From contig NZ_FCOL02000026.1 of the NCBI RefSeq assembly GCF_001544515.1, forward strand, positions 1-64,000: a stretch of 64,000 bases of DNA. The letters run 5' to 3'. Position numbers and translations under genes: made by a program. The first letter of the stretch is position 1. Each line of letters begins with the position of its first letter. The notes under the pieces are model-generated. The model was not told where the DNA came from, did no database searches, and saw only the letters and a list, made by a program, of their open reading frames with translations. This stretch comes from Caballeronia terrestris. GTDB lineage: Bacteria > Pseudomonadota > Gammaproteobacteria > Burkholderiales > Burkholderiaceae. Below are positions 19,894 to 28,742 of this stretch, in pieces.

Positions 19894-21279
19894 CTACCAG
19901 CGTGGCTCGTCGCTGCCGATCGGCACCGGCGGCAGCGCCCAATGCGGCGGCGTCACCGACATGCGCTCCGCCGGCTGCGTGCAGGTGAGCGTGCCGAAGG
20001 GCGAATCCATCGTCTGCAAAGCGTCGCGGACGTCGTCGATCGACGGATCGGCCGCGGCCTGTCCGCCGTCGAGCGTTCCCATCGATTGCAGCCAGCGGCC
20101 CGTTTGCGCGAGCGACACCCGCACGTGCCAGCTTCCGCCTTCCTTCGCGCGTCGATTGAGCGCCACCATCGCGCCGAACGCGGCGAGGTAGCCGGTCGCG
20201 TGATCGAGCGCCTGGCATGGCAGATGACGCGGGTTCGTCTGACCGGCCGCACGCGCCTCCGTCCACGCGATGCCGCTCGCCGACTGCACGAGGCTGTCGA
20301 AGCCGCGTCGCGTCGACCACGGCCCTTCGTGCCCATACGCCGACACCGTCGCGTAGACGATGCCGGGCTTCGTGCGCGCGGCGTCCTCCGGCCCGAAGCC
20401 GCGCGCCGCCAGCGACTGCGGCCGATACGACTGCACGAAGACATCGGCGTTCTTCAAGAGCGCCTGCAGCGACGCGCGGCCGTCAGGCTCGCGCAGATCG
20501 AGCGTCGCGGAGCGCTTGCCACGCCCGTTGTCGATCACGAGCGGCGCGATGTTCGGCAGATGCGGACCGTTGATCAGGAGCACGTCGGCGCCGTGCTGCG
20601 CGAGCGTGCGCCCCGCGACCGGCCCCGCGATGACGCGCGACAGATCGAGCACGCGCACGCCGGAAAGCGGCCGCTCGGGCTGAGCGCCGCCTGCGCCGAC
20701 CGGCATCGCAGGCGCATCGCCGATGCGGACGATTTCGAAGAGCGGCAGCCGCGCGAGCGCCTGAGCTTGTGGCAGCGCAGCCCATTCGTCTGGCGAGCGG
20801 ATCAGCGCGGCGCACAGGCCCGCATCGCCGAGCGCCTGATCGAGCGCGGCGCCGTCCCAGCCGCGAATCGCCTGCGTGACGGCCGCGTGATCGTTCGCGC
20901 ATCCCAGCACCCGCACGATGCCCGCGCGATGATGCGCGAAGTTCGCGTGAAGCTGAATCCAGCGGCCGTCGCGCGTCTCGTAGAAGCCCGTGACCGGATC
21001 GCGCGGGTCGGGCGCCGGGCCATCGTCAACCCGCAGATACCGCTCGCTGCGAAACGCGACGCACGCGCGCCGCGCATCGGCATCGATTTGCTGCGCGCGG
21101 CCGGTGCGCTCGCGAAAGCACTCCGCGGCGGCGAGTGCTTGCGCGGCAATCACGCCATTTGCAAGCGCGGCCACCCGATACACCGACGGCAACTGCGGAT
21201 CGTCACCTGTAATCGAAACGTCGGAAAGCGCGGCCGGATCGCACTGCGCTGCCTGCCAAAGCTCTTCTAGCGGAGTCAT
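19894..21279 (-). CDS. CaiB/BaiF (class III) CoA-transferase family protein
   Basis: 461-residue protein that would move CoA between carboxylic acids. The C-terminal two thirds carry the family core: GVRVLDLSRVIAGPVAGRTLAQHGADVL, then SYRPQSLAARGFG, and YGHEGPWSTRRGFDSLVQSASG. The N-terminal part (about residues 20-190) looks like a degenerate second copy of the family fold, an arrangement seen in some single-chain members. I start at ATG 21279 (MTPLEELW) rather than the GTG at 21324. Substrate unknown; neighbours are a GntR regulator (convergent) and an MFS exporter (divergent). Confidence 0.85.
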   Translation of the reverse strand: MTPLEELWQAAQCDPAALSDVSITGDDPQLPSVYRVAALANGVIAAQALAAAECFRERTGRAQQIDADARRACVAFRSERYLRVDDGPAPDPRDPVTGFYETRDGRWIQLHANFAHHRAGIVRVLGCANDHAAVTQAIRGWDGAALDQALGDAGLCAALIRSPDEWAALPQAQALARLPLFEIVRIGDAPAMPVGAGGAQPERPLSGVRVLDLSRVIAGPVAGRTLAQHGADVLLINGPHLPNIAPLVIDNGRGKRSATLDLREPDGRASLQALLKNADVFVQSYRPQSLAARGFGPEDAARTKPGIVYATVSAYGHEGPWSTRRGFDSLVQSASGIAWTEARAAGQTNPRHLPCQALDHATGYLAAFGAMVALNRRAKEGGSWHVRVSLAQTGRWLQSMGTLDGGQAAADPSIDDVRDALQTMDSPFGTLTCTQPAERMSVTPPHWALPPVPIGSDEPRW

Positions 21280-21375
21280 CGAAAGCCCCTGCGTGGATGC
21301 GAACCGCCAGTCTACGAGCGGCACGAAGCGTGGATCAACCGTAAAATCATCGCGCTCCGCTCAACGAACGCGCCC

Positions 21376-22824
21376 ATGCCCGACACCCTCCGCTCGACCG
21401 TTGCCCCCACGCCGTCCGACCGGTCGCTCACGATCATGCTGTGGCTCGTCGCGACGGGGTTCTTCATGCAGACGCTAGACTCGACCATTGTCAACACCGC
21501 GCTCCCCGCGATGGCGAAAAGCCTGGACGAAGCGCCGCTGCGCATGCAGGGCGTCGTGATCGCGTACTCGCTCACGATGGCGATGATGATCCCCGTCTCC
21601 GGCTGGCTCGCAGACCGGCTCGGCACGAAGCGCGTGTTCTTCAGCGCGATCCTCGTGTTCGCGGTCGGGTCGCTGCTCTGCGCCAACGCGCAATCGCTCA
21701 CGCAACTGGTGACTTACCGCGTCGTGCAGGGCGTCGGCGGCGCGATGCTGCTGCCGGTCGGGCGGCTTGCCGTGCTGCGCGTCTTTCCCGCCGAGCGCTA
21801 TCTTTCCGCGCTCGCCTTCGTCGCGATTCCGGGGCTGATCGGCCCGTTGATCGGCCCGACGCTCGGCGGCTGGCTCGTGCAGATCGCGTCATGGCACTGG
21901 ATCTTCCTGATCAACGTGCCGGTGGGCATCGCCGGCTGCATCGCGACGCACCTCTACATGCCCGACAGCCGCAACCCCGCGACGCCGCGCTTCGACCTCG
22001 CGGGCTACTTGCTGCTCGCGGTCGGCATGGTCGCGCTGACGATTTCCCTCGACGGACTCGCCGACCTCGGCATGCAGCACGCAATCGTGCTCGTGCTGCT
22101 GATCCTCTCGTTCGGCTGCTTCGTCGCGTACGGACTGCACGCAACGCGCGTCGCCAACCCCCTCTTCCCGCTCGATCTGTTCAAAATCCACACGTTCAGC
22201 GTGGGGCTGCTCGGCAATCTCTTTGCGCGCATCGGCAGCGGCGCGATGCCGTATCTGATTCCGCTGCTGCTGCAGGTGAGCCTCGGTTATACGGCGTTTC
22301 AGGCGGGGATGATGATGCTGCCCGTCGCGGCGGCGGGGATGCTGTGCAAGCGGCTCGTCACGCGCCTCATCGAACGCCACGGCTACCGGCGGGTGCTCGT
22401 GGTGAACACGGTGCTCGTCGGGCTGATGATGGCGAGCTTCGGGCTCGTGAGTCCGGGCGAGCCGCTGTGGCTGCGGCTCGTGCAACTGGCGATCTTCGGC
22501 GGGGTCAACTCGATGCAGTTCACCGCGATGAACACGCTGACGCTGAAAGACCTCGGAACGGGCGGCGCGAGCAGCGGCAACAGCCTCTTTTCGCTGGTGC
22601 AGATGCTTTCGATGAGCCTCGGCGTGACAGTCGCGGGCGCGATCCTCGCGACGTTCACCGGTTTGCTGCCGCGCGTCACCGAGACGAATTCGCTACCTGC
22701 TTTCCACGCGACGTTTCTCTGCGTCGGCGTGATTACGGCGGCTACGGCGTGGATTTTCGGGCAGCTCGCGCCGGAGATCCGCGCGATTCCCAAAAGGAAG
22801 GCGGACCCGTCGGAATCGAACTAG
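21376..22824 (+). CDS. MFS transporter, DHA2 (EmrB/QacA-like) family, HsrA/MdtD-like
   Basis: 482-residue drug:H+ antiporter of the inner membrane. Motif A (GWLADRLGTKRVF, about residue 75) and the DHA2 motif D1-like segment LDSTIVNTALPAMA in helix 1 are present, and hydrophobic segments suggest 14 helices. The motif C region reads GLIGPLIGPTLGGWLV. No membrane-fusion protein gene of the EmrA type is adjacent, so it probably acts alone. Its substrate cannot be deduced. It starts 97 bases from the divergent CoA-transferase. Confidence 0.92.
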   Translation: MPDTLRSTVAPTPSDRSLTIMLWLVATGFFMQTLDSTIVNTALPAMAKSLDEAPLRMQGVVIAYSLTMAMMIPVSGWLADRLGTKRVFFSAILVFAVGSLLCANAQSLTQLVTYRVVQGVGGAMLLPVGRLAVLRVFPAERYLSALAFVAIPGLIGPLIGPTLGGWLVQIASWHWIFLINVPVGIAGCIATHLYMPDSRNPATPRFDLAGYLLLAVGMVALTISLDGLADLGMQHAIVLVLLILSFGCFVAYGLHATRVANPLFPLDLFKIHTFSVGLLGNLFARIGSGAMPYLIPLLLQVSLGYTAFQAGMMMLPVAAAGMLCKRLVTRLIERHGYRRVLVVNTVLVGLMMASFGLVSPGEPLWLRLVQLAIFGGVNSMQFTAMNTLTLKDLGTGGASSGNSLFSLVQMLSMSLGVTVAGAILATFTGLLPRVTETNSLPAFHATFLCVGVITAATAWIFGQLAPEIRAIPKRKADPSESN

Positions 22825-23084
22825 GCGCTTGCCATGCGAATGCCGCCACCCGGCCGATTCCGCCGTCCGGTCGTGCGTCGCGCACTCGAACGGTGCGTGC
22901 GGCACCGCTTGGCGGCGCGAATTCGTCCGCCGCTGAGCACCGCCCCGCACGCGCGAGCCAATGAACACACGAATATGCGGCATCGTCTTGAAATTGCTGA
23001 AAACGCGCATGGATCTTGCTCGGACGTTCGGGCGCCTATCCTGTAAACTCAAGAGCTACGTCAATCCGCCAACGCCCCGACACC

Positions 23085-24359
23085 ATGAGCATGGTTGAAC
23101 TCGACCCTCCCCGCTTCCAGCCGCCGCGCCCGATCGCCGGCGACGATGGCTCGCGGCGCACCGTCCTGTACGGCGAATACACCGTGTTCAGCGTGTTCCA
23201 GCCGGTGTTCTCGGTGTCGCACCGGCGTGCGATCGGCTATCACGCGTCCCTGCGCGCCCGCGACGACACCGGCCGCCACGTACCGTCGCCCGAGGTGTTC
23301 ACGCAGGCGGCGCGCCGCGGCGACTTGCTGGAACTCGGGCGGCTCGCGGAATCGCTGCATCTGGGCAACTTCTTCGCGTTCGACAGCAACGACGAATGGC
23401 TTTTCCTGAGCCTGCACCCCGCCGCGTTGATGGACACGAGCTACGGCGACGCGCTCCTCGCCGCGCTCAAGGAACTGGGATTGCCGCCGCAGCGCGTGGT
23501 GCTCGAAGTGCCCGAGCAGGCGGGCGGCGAGACGACGCGCTTCGCCGAAATCATCGATTCGCTGCGCAAGTCGGGCTTTCTGATCTCGCTCGACGGCTTC
23601 GGCGTCAAGCATTCGAATATCGACCGCGTGTGGCATCTGCGGCCGGACATCGTCACGCTCGATCGCTGCATCCTGCAGCAGGCGAGCGAGCACAAGCACA
23701 TCGAGCGCGTGCTGCCGGGGCTCGTGTCGCTGCTGCACGAATCGGGGCAACTCGTCCTGATGGGCGGTCTCACGACCGAGCGCGACGCGCTGATTGCGCT
23801 CGAATGCAACGTCGATTTCGTGCAGGGCGCGTATTTCGCCGGACCGAGCGTCGATGCCGTCAAGCCGCAGGCCGCCGCGCACGTGATGGATGCGCTGTCG
23901 GCAGCGTCGCGCGAACGGGTCGCGGCGCGCGAGCGGGCGCAGGCGGCGCGGCTTGCTCCGTATGTGAGCGGGCTGGAGAACGCGGCGTCGCGGTTGATCG
24001 AAGGCGAGCCGCTCCAGGCGGCGACGCGCGATCTGCTGCAATTGCTCGATACGGCGCGCTGCTTTTTGCTGGACCACGCGGGGCGGCAGATCGGCGACAA
24101 CGTCGTGCCGATCGTGCGGACCTCGCAGCGCGCGAAGCGCTTCAGTCCGCTGCTGCATTCGGAAGGCGCGAGCTGGGAGCGGCGGCCGTACTTCATCGAG
24201 GCGCTGCGCGCGCCGGGACGCGTGCATTTGACGGCGCCGTATCTGTCGATCAACGAAGCGCATCTTTGCGTGACGGCGTCGATCGCCGCAGAGACGCCGC
24301 GTGGGTTGCAGGTGCTGTGCGTCGATATCAACTGGGATGCGGCGATTCGGCGGCGGTGA
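23085..24359 (+). CDS. Degenerate EAL domain protein with C-terminal Cache-like domain
   Basis: 424 residues from ATG 23085. Residues about 30-285 form an EAL fold (FQPVFSVSHRRAIGYHASLR, LEVPE, DGFGVKHSNIDRVWHLRPD, FVQGAYFAGPS). Catalytic residues of c-di-GMP phosphodiesterases are lost: the EAL glutamate is His (HASLR), DDFG has become DGFG, the catalytic lysine position reads TLDR, and the later EG(V/I) glutamate is Gly. Residues about 310-420 look like a Cache/YkuI_C-type sensor (RRPYFIEALRAPGRVHLTAPY). It probably senses or binds rather than hydrolyses c-di-GMP. No transmembrane helix is seen. It is monocistronic. Confidence 0.85.
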   Translation: MSMVELDPPRFQPPRPIAGDDGSRRTVLYGEYTVFSVFQPVFSVSHRRAIGYHASLRARDDTGRHVPSPEVFTQAARRGDLLELGRLAESLHLGNFFAFDSNDEWLFLSLHPAALMDTSYGDALLAALKELGLPPQRVVLEVPEQAGGETTRFAEIIDSLRKSGFLISLDGFGVKHSNIDRVWHLRPDIVTLDRCILQQASEHKHIERVLPGLVSLLHESGQLVLMGGLTTERDALIALECNVDFVQGAYFAGPSVDAVKPQAAAHVMDALSAASRERVAARERAQAARLAPYVSGLENAASRLIEGEPLQAATRDLLQLLDTARCFLLDHAGRQIGDNVVPIVRTSQRAKRFSPLLHSEGASWERRPYFIEALRAPGRVHLTAPYLSINEAHLCVTASIAAETPRGLQVLCVDINWDAAIRRR

Positions 24360-24793
24360 TTTTGGGGCGCCCTTCGGTTTGCGTCCGCTTGCCCCTTTCC
24401 CGCTCTTAGAGTTCGCGAACGGCAGATTTACCGCCGTCAGCGTCAACGTAGCCTCCTGTAGTCGCGGCGGGGCCCCTGACTCCGTCAGCGTCAATGTTCA
24501 AGCGCTGAATTTTTCCGCTTGAGCCTCGGTCAGTATTAGCACTCGGCTCCGCCCCTCGCCGAGCACTTTTCAAATTCCCTCCGCAGCACAATCCTCCTAC
24601 AGATCAGCACGATCGTCATAACGTGCCGCGATCGATTCCTCGTACGCTTGGCTGAGTTCGCGGCGGCTTCATGGATAGCCCGCCGCGTCACACTACTCGC
24701 GTGTCGACGTCATTCACAGCGCGCGATCCGCTCGCGGCAGGACCACGCGCAGCGTGGTCCTGTCCAACCCGCTCGATCTGGAGTCGCAAAAAT
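24360..24793 (+). other. Intergenic region upstream of the DyP peroxidase
   Basis: 434 bases without a supported gene. It contains a 13-base direct repeat CCGTCAGCGTCAA at 24434-24446 and 24482-24494, and a perfect 10-bp inverted repeat at 24738-24762. The lower coding bias and these structures suggest a regulatory region for the peroxidase gene. Confidence 0.5.
24738..24762. promoter_or_regulatory. Perfect 10-bp inverted repeat upstream of the DyP peroxidase start
   Basis: CAGGACCACG (24738-24747), a CGCAG loop, and CGTGGTCCTG (24753-24762). It ends 31 bases before the ATG, close enough to be a leader hairpin or an operator. A GGAG ribosome site lies between it and the start. Confidence 0.55.
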
Positions 24794-26296
24794 ATGTCAT
24801 CTCTCGATACCCTCCTTGGCGCACCCGTTCGCTGGAACCAGGCCGCACTCGATGCCGACACGAGAACCTTCCTCGACGACCTGCAGGCGAACATCCTCAA
24901 GGGCCACGGCCGGCATCACAGCGCGCACGTCTTCATGAGCTTCCAGGGACTCGAGCCCGACCAGGTCGCCGAACTCGTCCGCGCGCTCGGGATGGCCTGC
25001 ACGAGCGCCCACGAACAACTGCGCGGCAACAAGCGCCTGCCGCCGTTCCTCGACGGCGGCCCGGTCCGCTGCCTATTCCTGAGCGCGAGCGGCTACAAGG
25101 CGCTCGGTCCGAACGTCGAGATTCCGCCGGGCGAGGCGTTCCGCGCGGGCATGGCTGCGCGCGGCGCCGACCTCGGCGATCCCGACCGCGCCCGATGGGG
25201 CGCGCACGGCTGGTCGTACACGCCGCCCGACGCGATGTTTTTGGTGGCGAACGCGGACCCGCAATCCGTCGATGCCGATGCCGATGCCGTCAAGGCCTGG
25301 CTCACGCTCACCGGCGTGACGGTGCTCGCCGTCGAGCGCGGCTTGCAGCAGACGCGCAATTTCCGGCCGGGCGTGGCGGAAGGCGTCGAGCATTTCGGTT
25401 ACGTCGATGGCCGCAGCCAGCCGCTTTTCCTGCAGGAAGACATCGACGAGGAAGCGGTATCGCCGGGCGGCTGGGACTTCCGCTTCAAGCCGTCGCAATT
25501 CCTGGTCACCGATCCGAACGGCAGCAGTCCGCTCTCGGCGGGCAGCTACTTCGTGTTCCGCAAGCTGGAGCAGAACGTGCGCGGCTTCAACGCGGCGGAA
25601 GAGTCGCTCGGACGCAAGCTCTTCGGCATCACGGCCGAAAGCGACGCGCTCACCGACGAAGAGCAGGTGAAGCTCGACCGCGCGGGCGCGATGGTCGTCG
25701 GCCGGTTCGAGGACGGCACGCCGCTTGTCCTGTCGGACCGCGAGGCGGGCCTCGCGCCGCCGAACAACTTCGACTATTCCGCCGATGCGGACGCGTCGAA
25801 GTGTCCGTTCCATGCGCATATCCGCAAGGTGAATCCGCGCGGGGACATAGAGCGCATCATCGGCGGTACCGATCCCGAGCCGGGACGCCGTCCGATCATG
25901 GCGCGACGCGGCATCACGTACGGCGCGCTGCGGCCGCACAACGCGGATTTGAGCGAATTCGCCGATGCCGGGCACGAGCCGGAAAAGGACGTCGGGCTGT
26001 TGTTCATGGCGTATATGGCGAGCATCGAAGGCCAGTTCGAGTTTACGCAGAAGTCGTGGGCGAACAATGCGTCGTTCGTCGCGAATATCAATCCGGCGAA
26101 GACGCTGCCTTCAGCGGGGATCGATCCGATCGTGGGGCAATCGGCGGATGCGGCGGTGCATGAGCATACGTGGCTCGATGGGCACACGCCGGGGGCCGTG
26201 GCGCAGAAGATCAGCTTCGAGCAGTTCGTCACGATGAAGGGCGGGGAGTATTTCTTCGCGCCGTCGCTGACGTTCTTGCGGGGGGTGGGGTTGTAG
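24794..26296 (+). CDS. Dyp-type heme peroxidase
   Basis: 500-residue dye-decolorising-type peroxidase. The GXXDG motif appears as GYVDGRSQP, followed by the conserved heme-side region; HAHIRKVNPRGD carries the proximal histidine region of the family, and REAG... and RRGITYGA are also typical. The length fits the larger (class C/D-like or P-type) members rather than the short 300-residue ones. I start at ATG 24794, with GGAG about 11 bases upstream; an in-frame start at 24671 would give an unlikely 41-residue extension. No Sec or Tat signal and no encapsulin gene are present, so it appears cytosolic and unpackaged. Confidence 0.88.
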   Translation: MSSLDTLLGAPVRWNQAALDADTRTFLDDLQANILKGHGRHHSAHVFMSFQGLEPDQVAELVRALGMACTSAHEQLRGNKRLPPFLDGGPVRCLFLSASGYKALGPNVEIPPGEAFRAGMAARGADLGDPDRARWGAHGWSYTPPDAMFLVANADPQSVDADADAVKAWLTLTGVTVLAVERGLQQTRNFRPGVAEGVEHFGYVDGRSQPLFLQEDIDEEAVSPGGWDFRFKPSQFLVTDPNGSSPLSAGSYFVFRKLEQNVRGFNAAEESLGRKLFGITAESDALTDEEQVKLDRAGAMVVGRFEDGTPLVLSDREAGLAPPNNFDYSADADASKCPFHAHIRKVNPRGDIERIIGGTDPEPGRRPIMARRGITYGALRPHNADLSEFADAGHEPEKDVGLLFMAYMASIEGQFEFTQKSWANNASFVANINPAKTLPSAGIDPIVGQSADAAVHEHTWLDGHTPGAVAQKISFEQFVTMKGGEYFFAPSLTFLRGVGL

Positions 26297-26331
26297 GTTT
26301 AGGGCTTTTTAACGGTGGGCTGCAAAAACTT

Positions 26332-26502
26332 CTACCATTCCGAGCGAAGTTGCCGCTGGTATTGCAGCCCATCGATTTGCTTGTGCTTCCAGATGCCGAA
26401 TACATCGGCTTTGTGCTGCGAGACATAGGCGTCGATCGCGTCGCGGATGACTGCGGCGCGAGAGCGACCTTCGGCTTTAGCAATGTTCGTTAGCGCAGAC
26501 AC
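26332..26502 (-). pseudogene. Remnant of a ribbon-helix-helix (CopG-type) antitoxin
   Basis: The frame ends in a motif set typical of small RHH antitoxins: ALTNIAKAEGRSRAAVIRDAIDAYV followed by FGIWK...IDGLQYQRQLRSEW. The N-terminal DNA-binding beta strand is missing: upstream the frame runs into the sodB terminator and makes no family-like sequence. The best remaining start is GTG at 26502, giving 56 residues without a ribosome site. No toxin gene follows; the DyP gene is there instead. I read it as a truncated leftover of a toxin-antitoxin pair. Confidence 0.55.
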
Positions 26503-26515
26503 AACGTCAACGCCT

Positions 26516-26547
26516 AAAAACCAGAGAGCCCTCACGCGGAGGGCTTT
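26516..26547 (-). terminator. Probable terminator of sodB
   Basis: On the minus strand AAAGCCCTC (26547-26539) pairs with GAGGGCTCT (26533-26525) around CGCGT, and a five-T run follows after a five-base gap. It lies 28 bases past the sodB stop and overlaps the eroded antitoxin reading frame. Confidence 0.6.
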
Positions 26548-26574
26548 CAGACTTCCGGAAGACACCCGAGGCGC

Positions 26575-27156
26575 TTAAGCCCCGAAATTCGTCCCGGCAA
26601 ATTCCCAATTCACGATATTCCAGTAAGCATCCACGAACTTCGGACGCGCATTGCGATAGTCGATGTAGTAAGCGTGTTCCCACACGTCGATCGTCAACAG
26701 CGCCTTCGAATCCGTCGTGAGCGGCGTGGCAGCGTTGCTCGTCGACACGATGTCGAGCGTGCCGTCGGCCTTCTTCACGAGCCATGCCCAGCCCGAGCCG
26801 AACGTGCCGATCGCGACCTTCGCGAACTCTTCCTTGAACTTGTCGTAGGAGCCCCACTTGGCGTTGATCGCATCGCCGAGTGCGCCCGACGGAGCACCGC
26901 CGCCGTTCGGCGACAGGCTGTTCCAGAAGAACGTGTGATTCCAGATCTGAGCCGCGTTATTGAACACGCCGCCCGACGCCTTCTTGACGATCTCTTCGAG
27001 CGACAGGTTCTCGAACTCGGTGCCCGGAATCAGCTTGTTCAGGTTCGTCACATAGGTCTGGTGATGCTTGCCATAGTGGTACTCGAGCGTTTCTTCCGAC
27101 ATGTGCGGAGCCAGCGCGTTCTTGTCGAACGGGAGCGGCGGGAGCGTATGTTCCAT
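26575..27156 (-). CDS. sodB: Superoxide dismutase (Fe)
   Basis: Cytosolic enzyme that dismutates superoxide, 193 residues. Metal ligands are visible in YHYGKHHQTYV (His about 27), WNHTFFW (His about 74) and DVWEHAYYIDY (Asp and His about 157 and 161). The AAQIWNHTFFW context, with the Gln ahead of the second ligand, favours iron over manganese. Length and ends match the family. It is monocistronic, read convergently with the DyP peroxidase, another oxidative-stress enzyme, and behind xseA in the same direction with a 218-base gap. Confidence 0.97.
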   Translation of the reverse strand: MEHTLPPLPFDKNALAPHMSEETLEYHYGKHHQTYVTNLNKLIPGTEFENLSLEEIVKKASGGVFNNAAQIWNHTFFWNSLSPNGGGAPSGALGDAINAKWGSYDKFKEEFAKVAIGTFGSGWAWLVKKADGTLDIVSTSNAATPLTTDSKALLTIDVWEHAYYIDYRNARPKFVDAYWNIVNWEFAGTNFGA

Positions 27157-27374
27157 TTTGCGTACTTCCTTCTATGTGGATTGTGGGGATCTGAGGAGTG
27201 AGGCAGTGGAGCAATGGATTGTAGGCGAGTTGGGATAACCCCGCAAACCGCATGCCCTTTATGAGCAGGATCGCTTTCAGGACCTTTCGTGCGGCGTAAA
27301 AAATGCTCGACTGCCTCGATTTTCAGGCGTCAAAAGTACGCGCCTTTCGTGCTTTTTACGGGCTTATAGGTGAT

Positions 27375-28742
27375 TCAAAACTCGTCGGTGAGGCGCGGCT
27401 GGACGTCGGCGAGGAGCACGTCCGCCGTGCCTTCCGCGAGATGCACCGTCAGTGGCCGCTTCGGTTTCAGCGCGCCCGGCGTACGCACGGCGCGGCCTGT
27501 TTGCGCATCGATCAGCGCCGCGTAGCCGCGTTCCAGTGTGCGCCGCGGACTCAGCACCTGCAAGCGCGCCGCCAGTTCCGAAACACGCGCCGACGCGCGC
27601 TCGTGCCGCCTCGTCTGCGATGCCTGCAAGCGCTGCGCCACGCGCATCAGATGCTCACGCTCGGCGTCGAGATCGGGACGCCAGCGCTGCCAGCGCAACT
27701 GCACGAGCGCGAAGCGTCCGCGCGCATCGCGCACCGGACGCGCGCCTGCGGACGCGAGCCGGGTCGCGAGCTGCCGCAGATGCGTGCGCTGCCGTTCGAG
27801 CCGCTCGGTCGGGCTCACGAGCCGGCGTGCGAGCCAGTCGAGTTGCTGCGCGCGACGCTCCATCATGCGGCCGAAGCCGCGCGCGAGCGTCGCGTGACGG
27901 TGATCGAGATCGCGCAGCAGCATCACGCGTTGCGGACTCACGAGTTCGGCGGCGGCGGTGGGCGTCGGCGCGCGGACGTCGGCGGCGAAATCGGCGATCG
28001 TGAAATCGGTTTCGTGGCCGACGCCGCTCACCACCGGCACCGCGCTCTCGGCGATCGCGCGCGCGAGCACTTCTTCGTTGAACGCCCAGAGATCCTCGAT
28101 CGAGCCGCCGCCCCGGCAGACGATCAGCACATCGACTTCGCGCCGCGCGCTCGCTGCCTCGACCATCGCGGCGAGCTTCGCGCTCACGCCGGCGCCCTGC
28201 ACCGGCGCGGGATAGACGATCACGGGAATATGCGGCGCGCGTCGGCACAGCGTAGTGAGCACGTCGCGCAACGCTGCGGCCTGCAGCGACGTGACGATGC
28301 CGATCGCACGCGGATGCGCGGGCAACGCGCGCTTTCTCTCGGCGGCGAAGAGCCCTTCGCTTTCGAGTTGCGCCTTCAGACGCAAGAACGCTTCGAAGAG
28401 CCGCCCTTGCCCCGTGCGGCGCACGGCCTCGACATTCAGTTGCAATTCGCCGCGCGGCTCGTACATCGTGACGAGCGCGCGGACTTCGATCTTGTCGCCT
28501 TCGCGCGGCGTGAATTCCGCGTATTGCGCACGGCCGCGGAACATGACGCAGCGCATCTGCGCCTGCGCGTCCTTGATCGAGAAGTACCAGTGGCCGCTCG
28601 CTGCGCGCGTGAAATTCGACACTTCGCCCGACACCCATACGAGCGGAAACGACCGTTCGAGCATGGAGCCGATCGCGCGATTAAGCGCGGAAACGGGGAT
28701 GACGGCGTCGCCGCCCTGCTGGGACAAGGGATCGGAATTCAT
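27375..28742 (-). CDS. xseA: Exodeoxyribonuclease VII large subunit
   Basis: Large subunit of the ExoVII nuclease that degrades single-stranded DNA. The 455-residue protein has the N-terminal OB fold (FPLVWVSGEVSNFTRAASGHWYFSIKD), the catalytic domain with RAIGIVTS and GGGSIEDLWAFN, GHETDFTIADF, and a long C-terminal coiled-coil region rich in Arg and Leu. I chose ATG 28742 (MNSDPLSQQ) because homology begins just after it, though no clear ribosome site precedes it; an upstream in-frame start at 28802 exists. The small subunit gene xseB is not in the window. Confidence 0.93.
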   Translation of the reverse strand: MNSDPLSQQGGDAVIPVSALNRAIGSMLERSFPLVWVSGEVSNFTRAASGHWYFSIKDAQAQMRCVMFRGRAQYAEFTPREGDKIEVRALVTMYEPRGELQLNVEAVRRTGQGRLFEAFLRLKAQLESEGLFAAERKRALPAHPRAIGIVTSLQAAALRDVLTTLCRRAPHIPVIVYPAPVQGAGVSAKLAAMVEAASARREVDVLIVCRGGGSIEDLWAFNEEVLARAIAESAVPVVSGVGHETDFTIADFAADVRAPTPTAAAELVSPQRVMLLRDLDHRHATLARGFGRMMERRAQQLDWLARRLVSPTERLERQRTHLRQLATRLASAGARPVRDARGRFALVQLRWQRWRPDLDAEREHLMRVAQRLQASQTRRHERASARVSELAARLQVLSPRRTLERGYAALIDAQTGRAVRTPGALKPKRPLTVHLAEGTADVLLADVQPRLTDEF

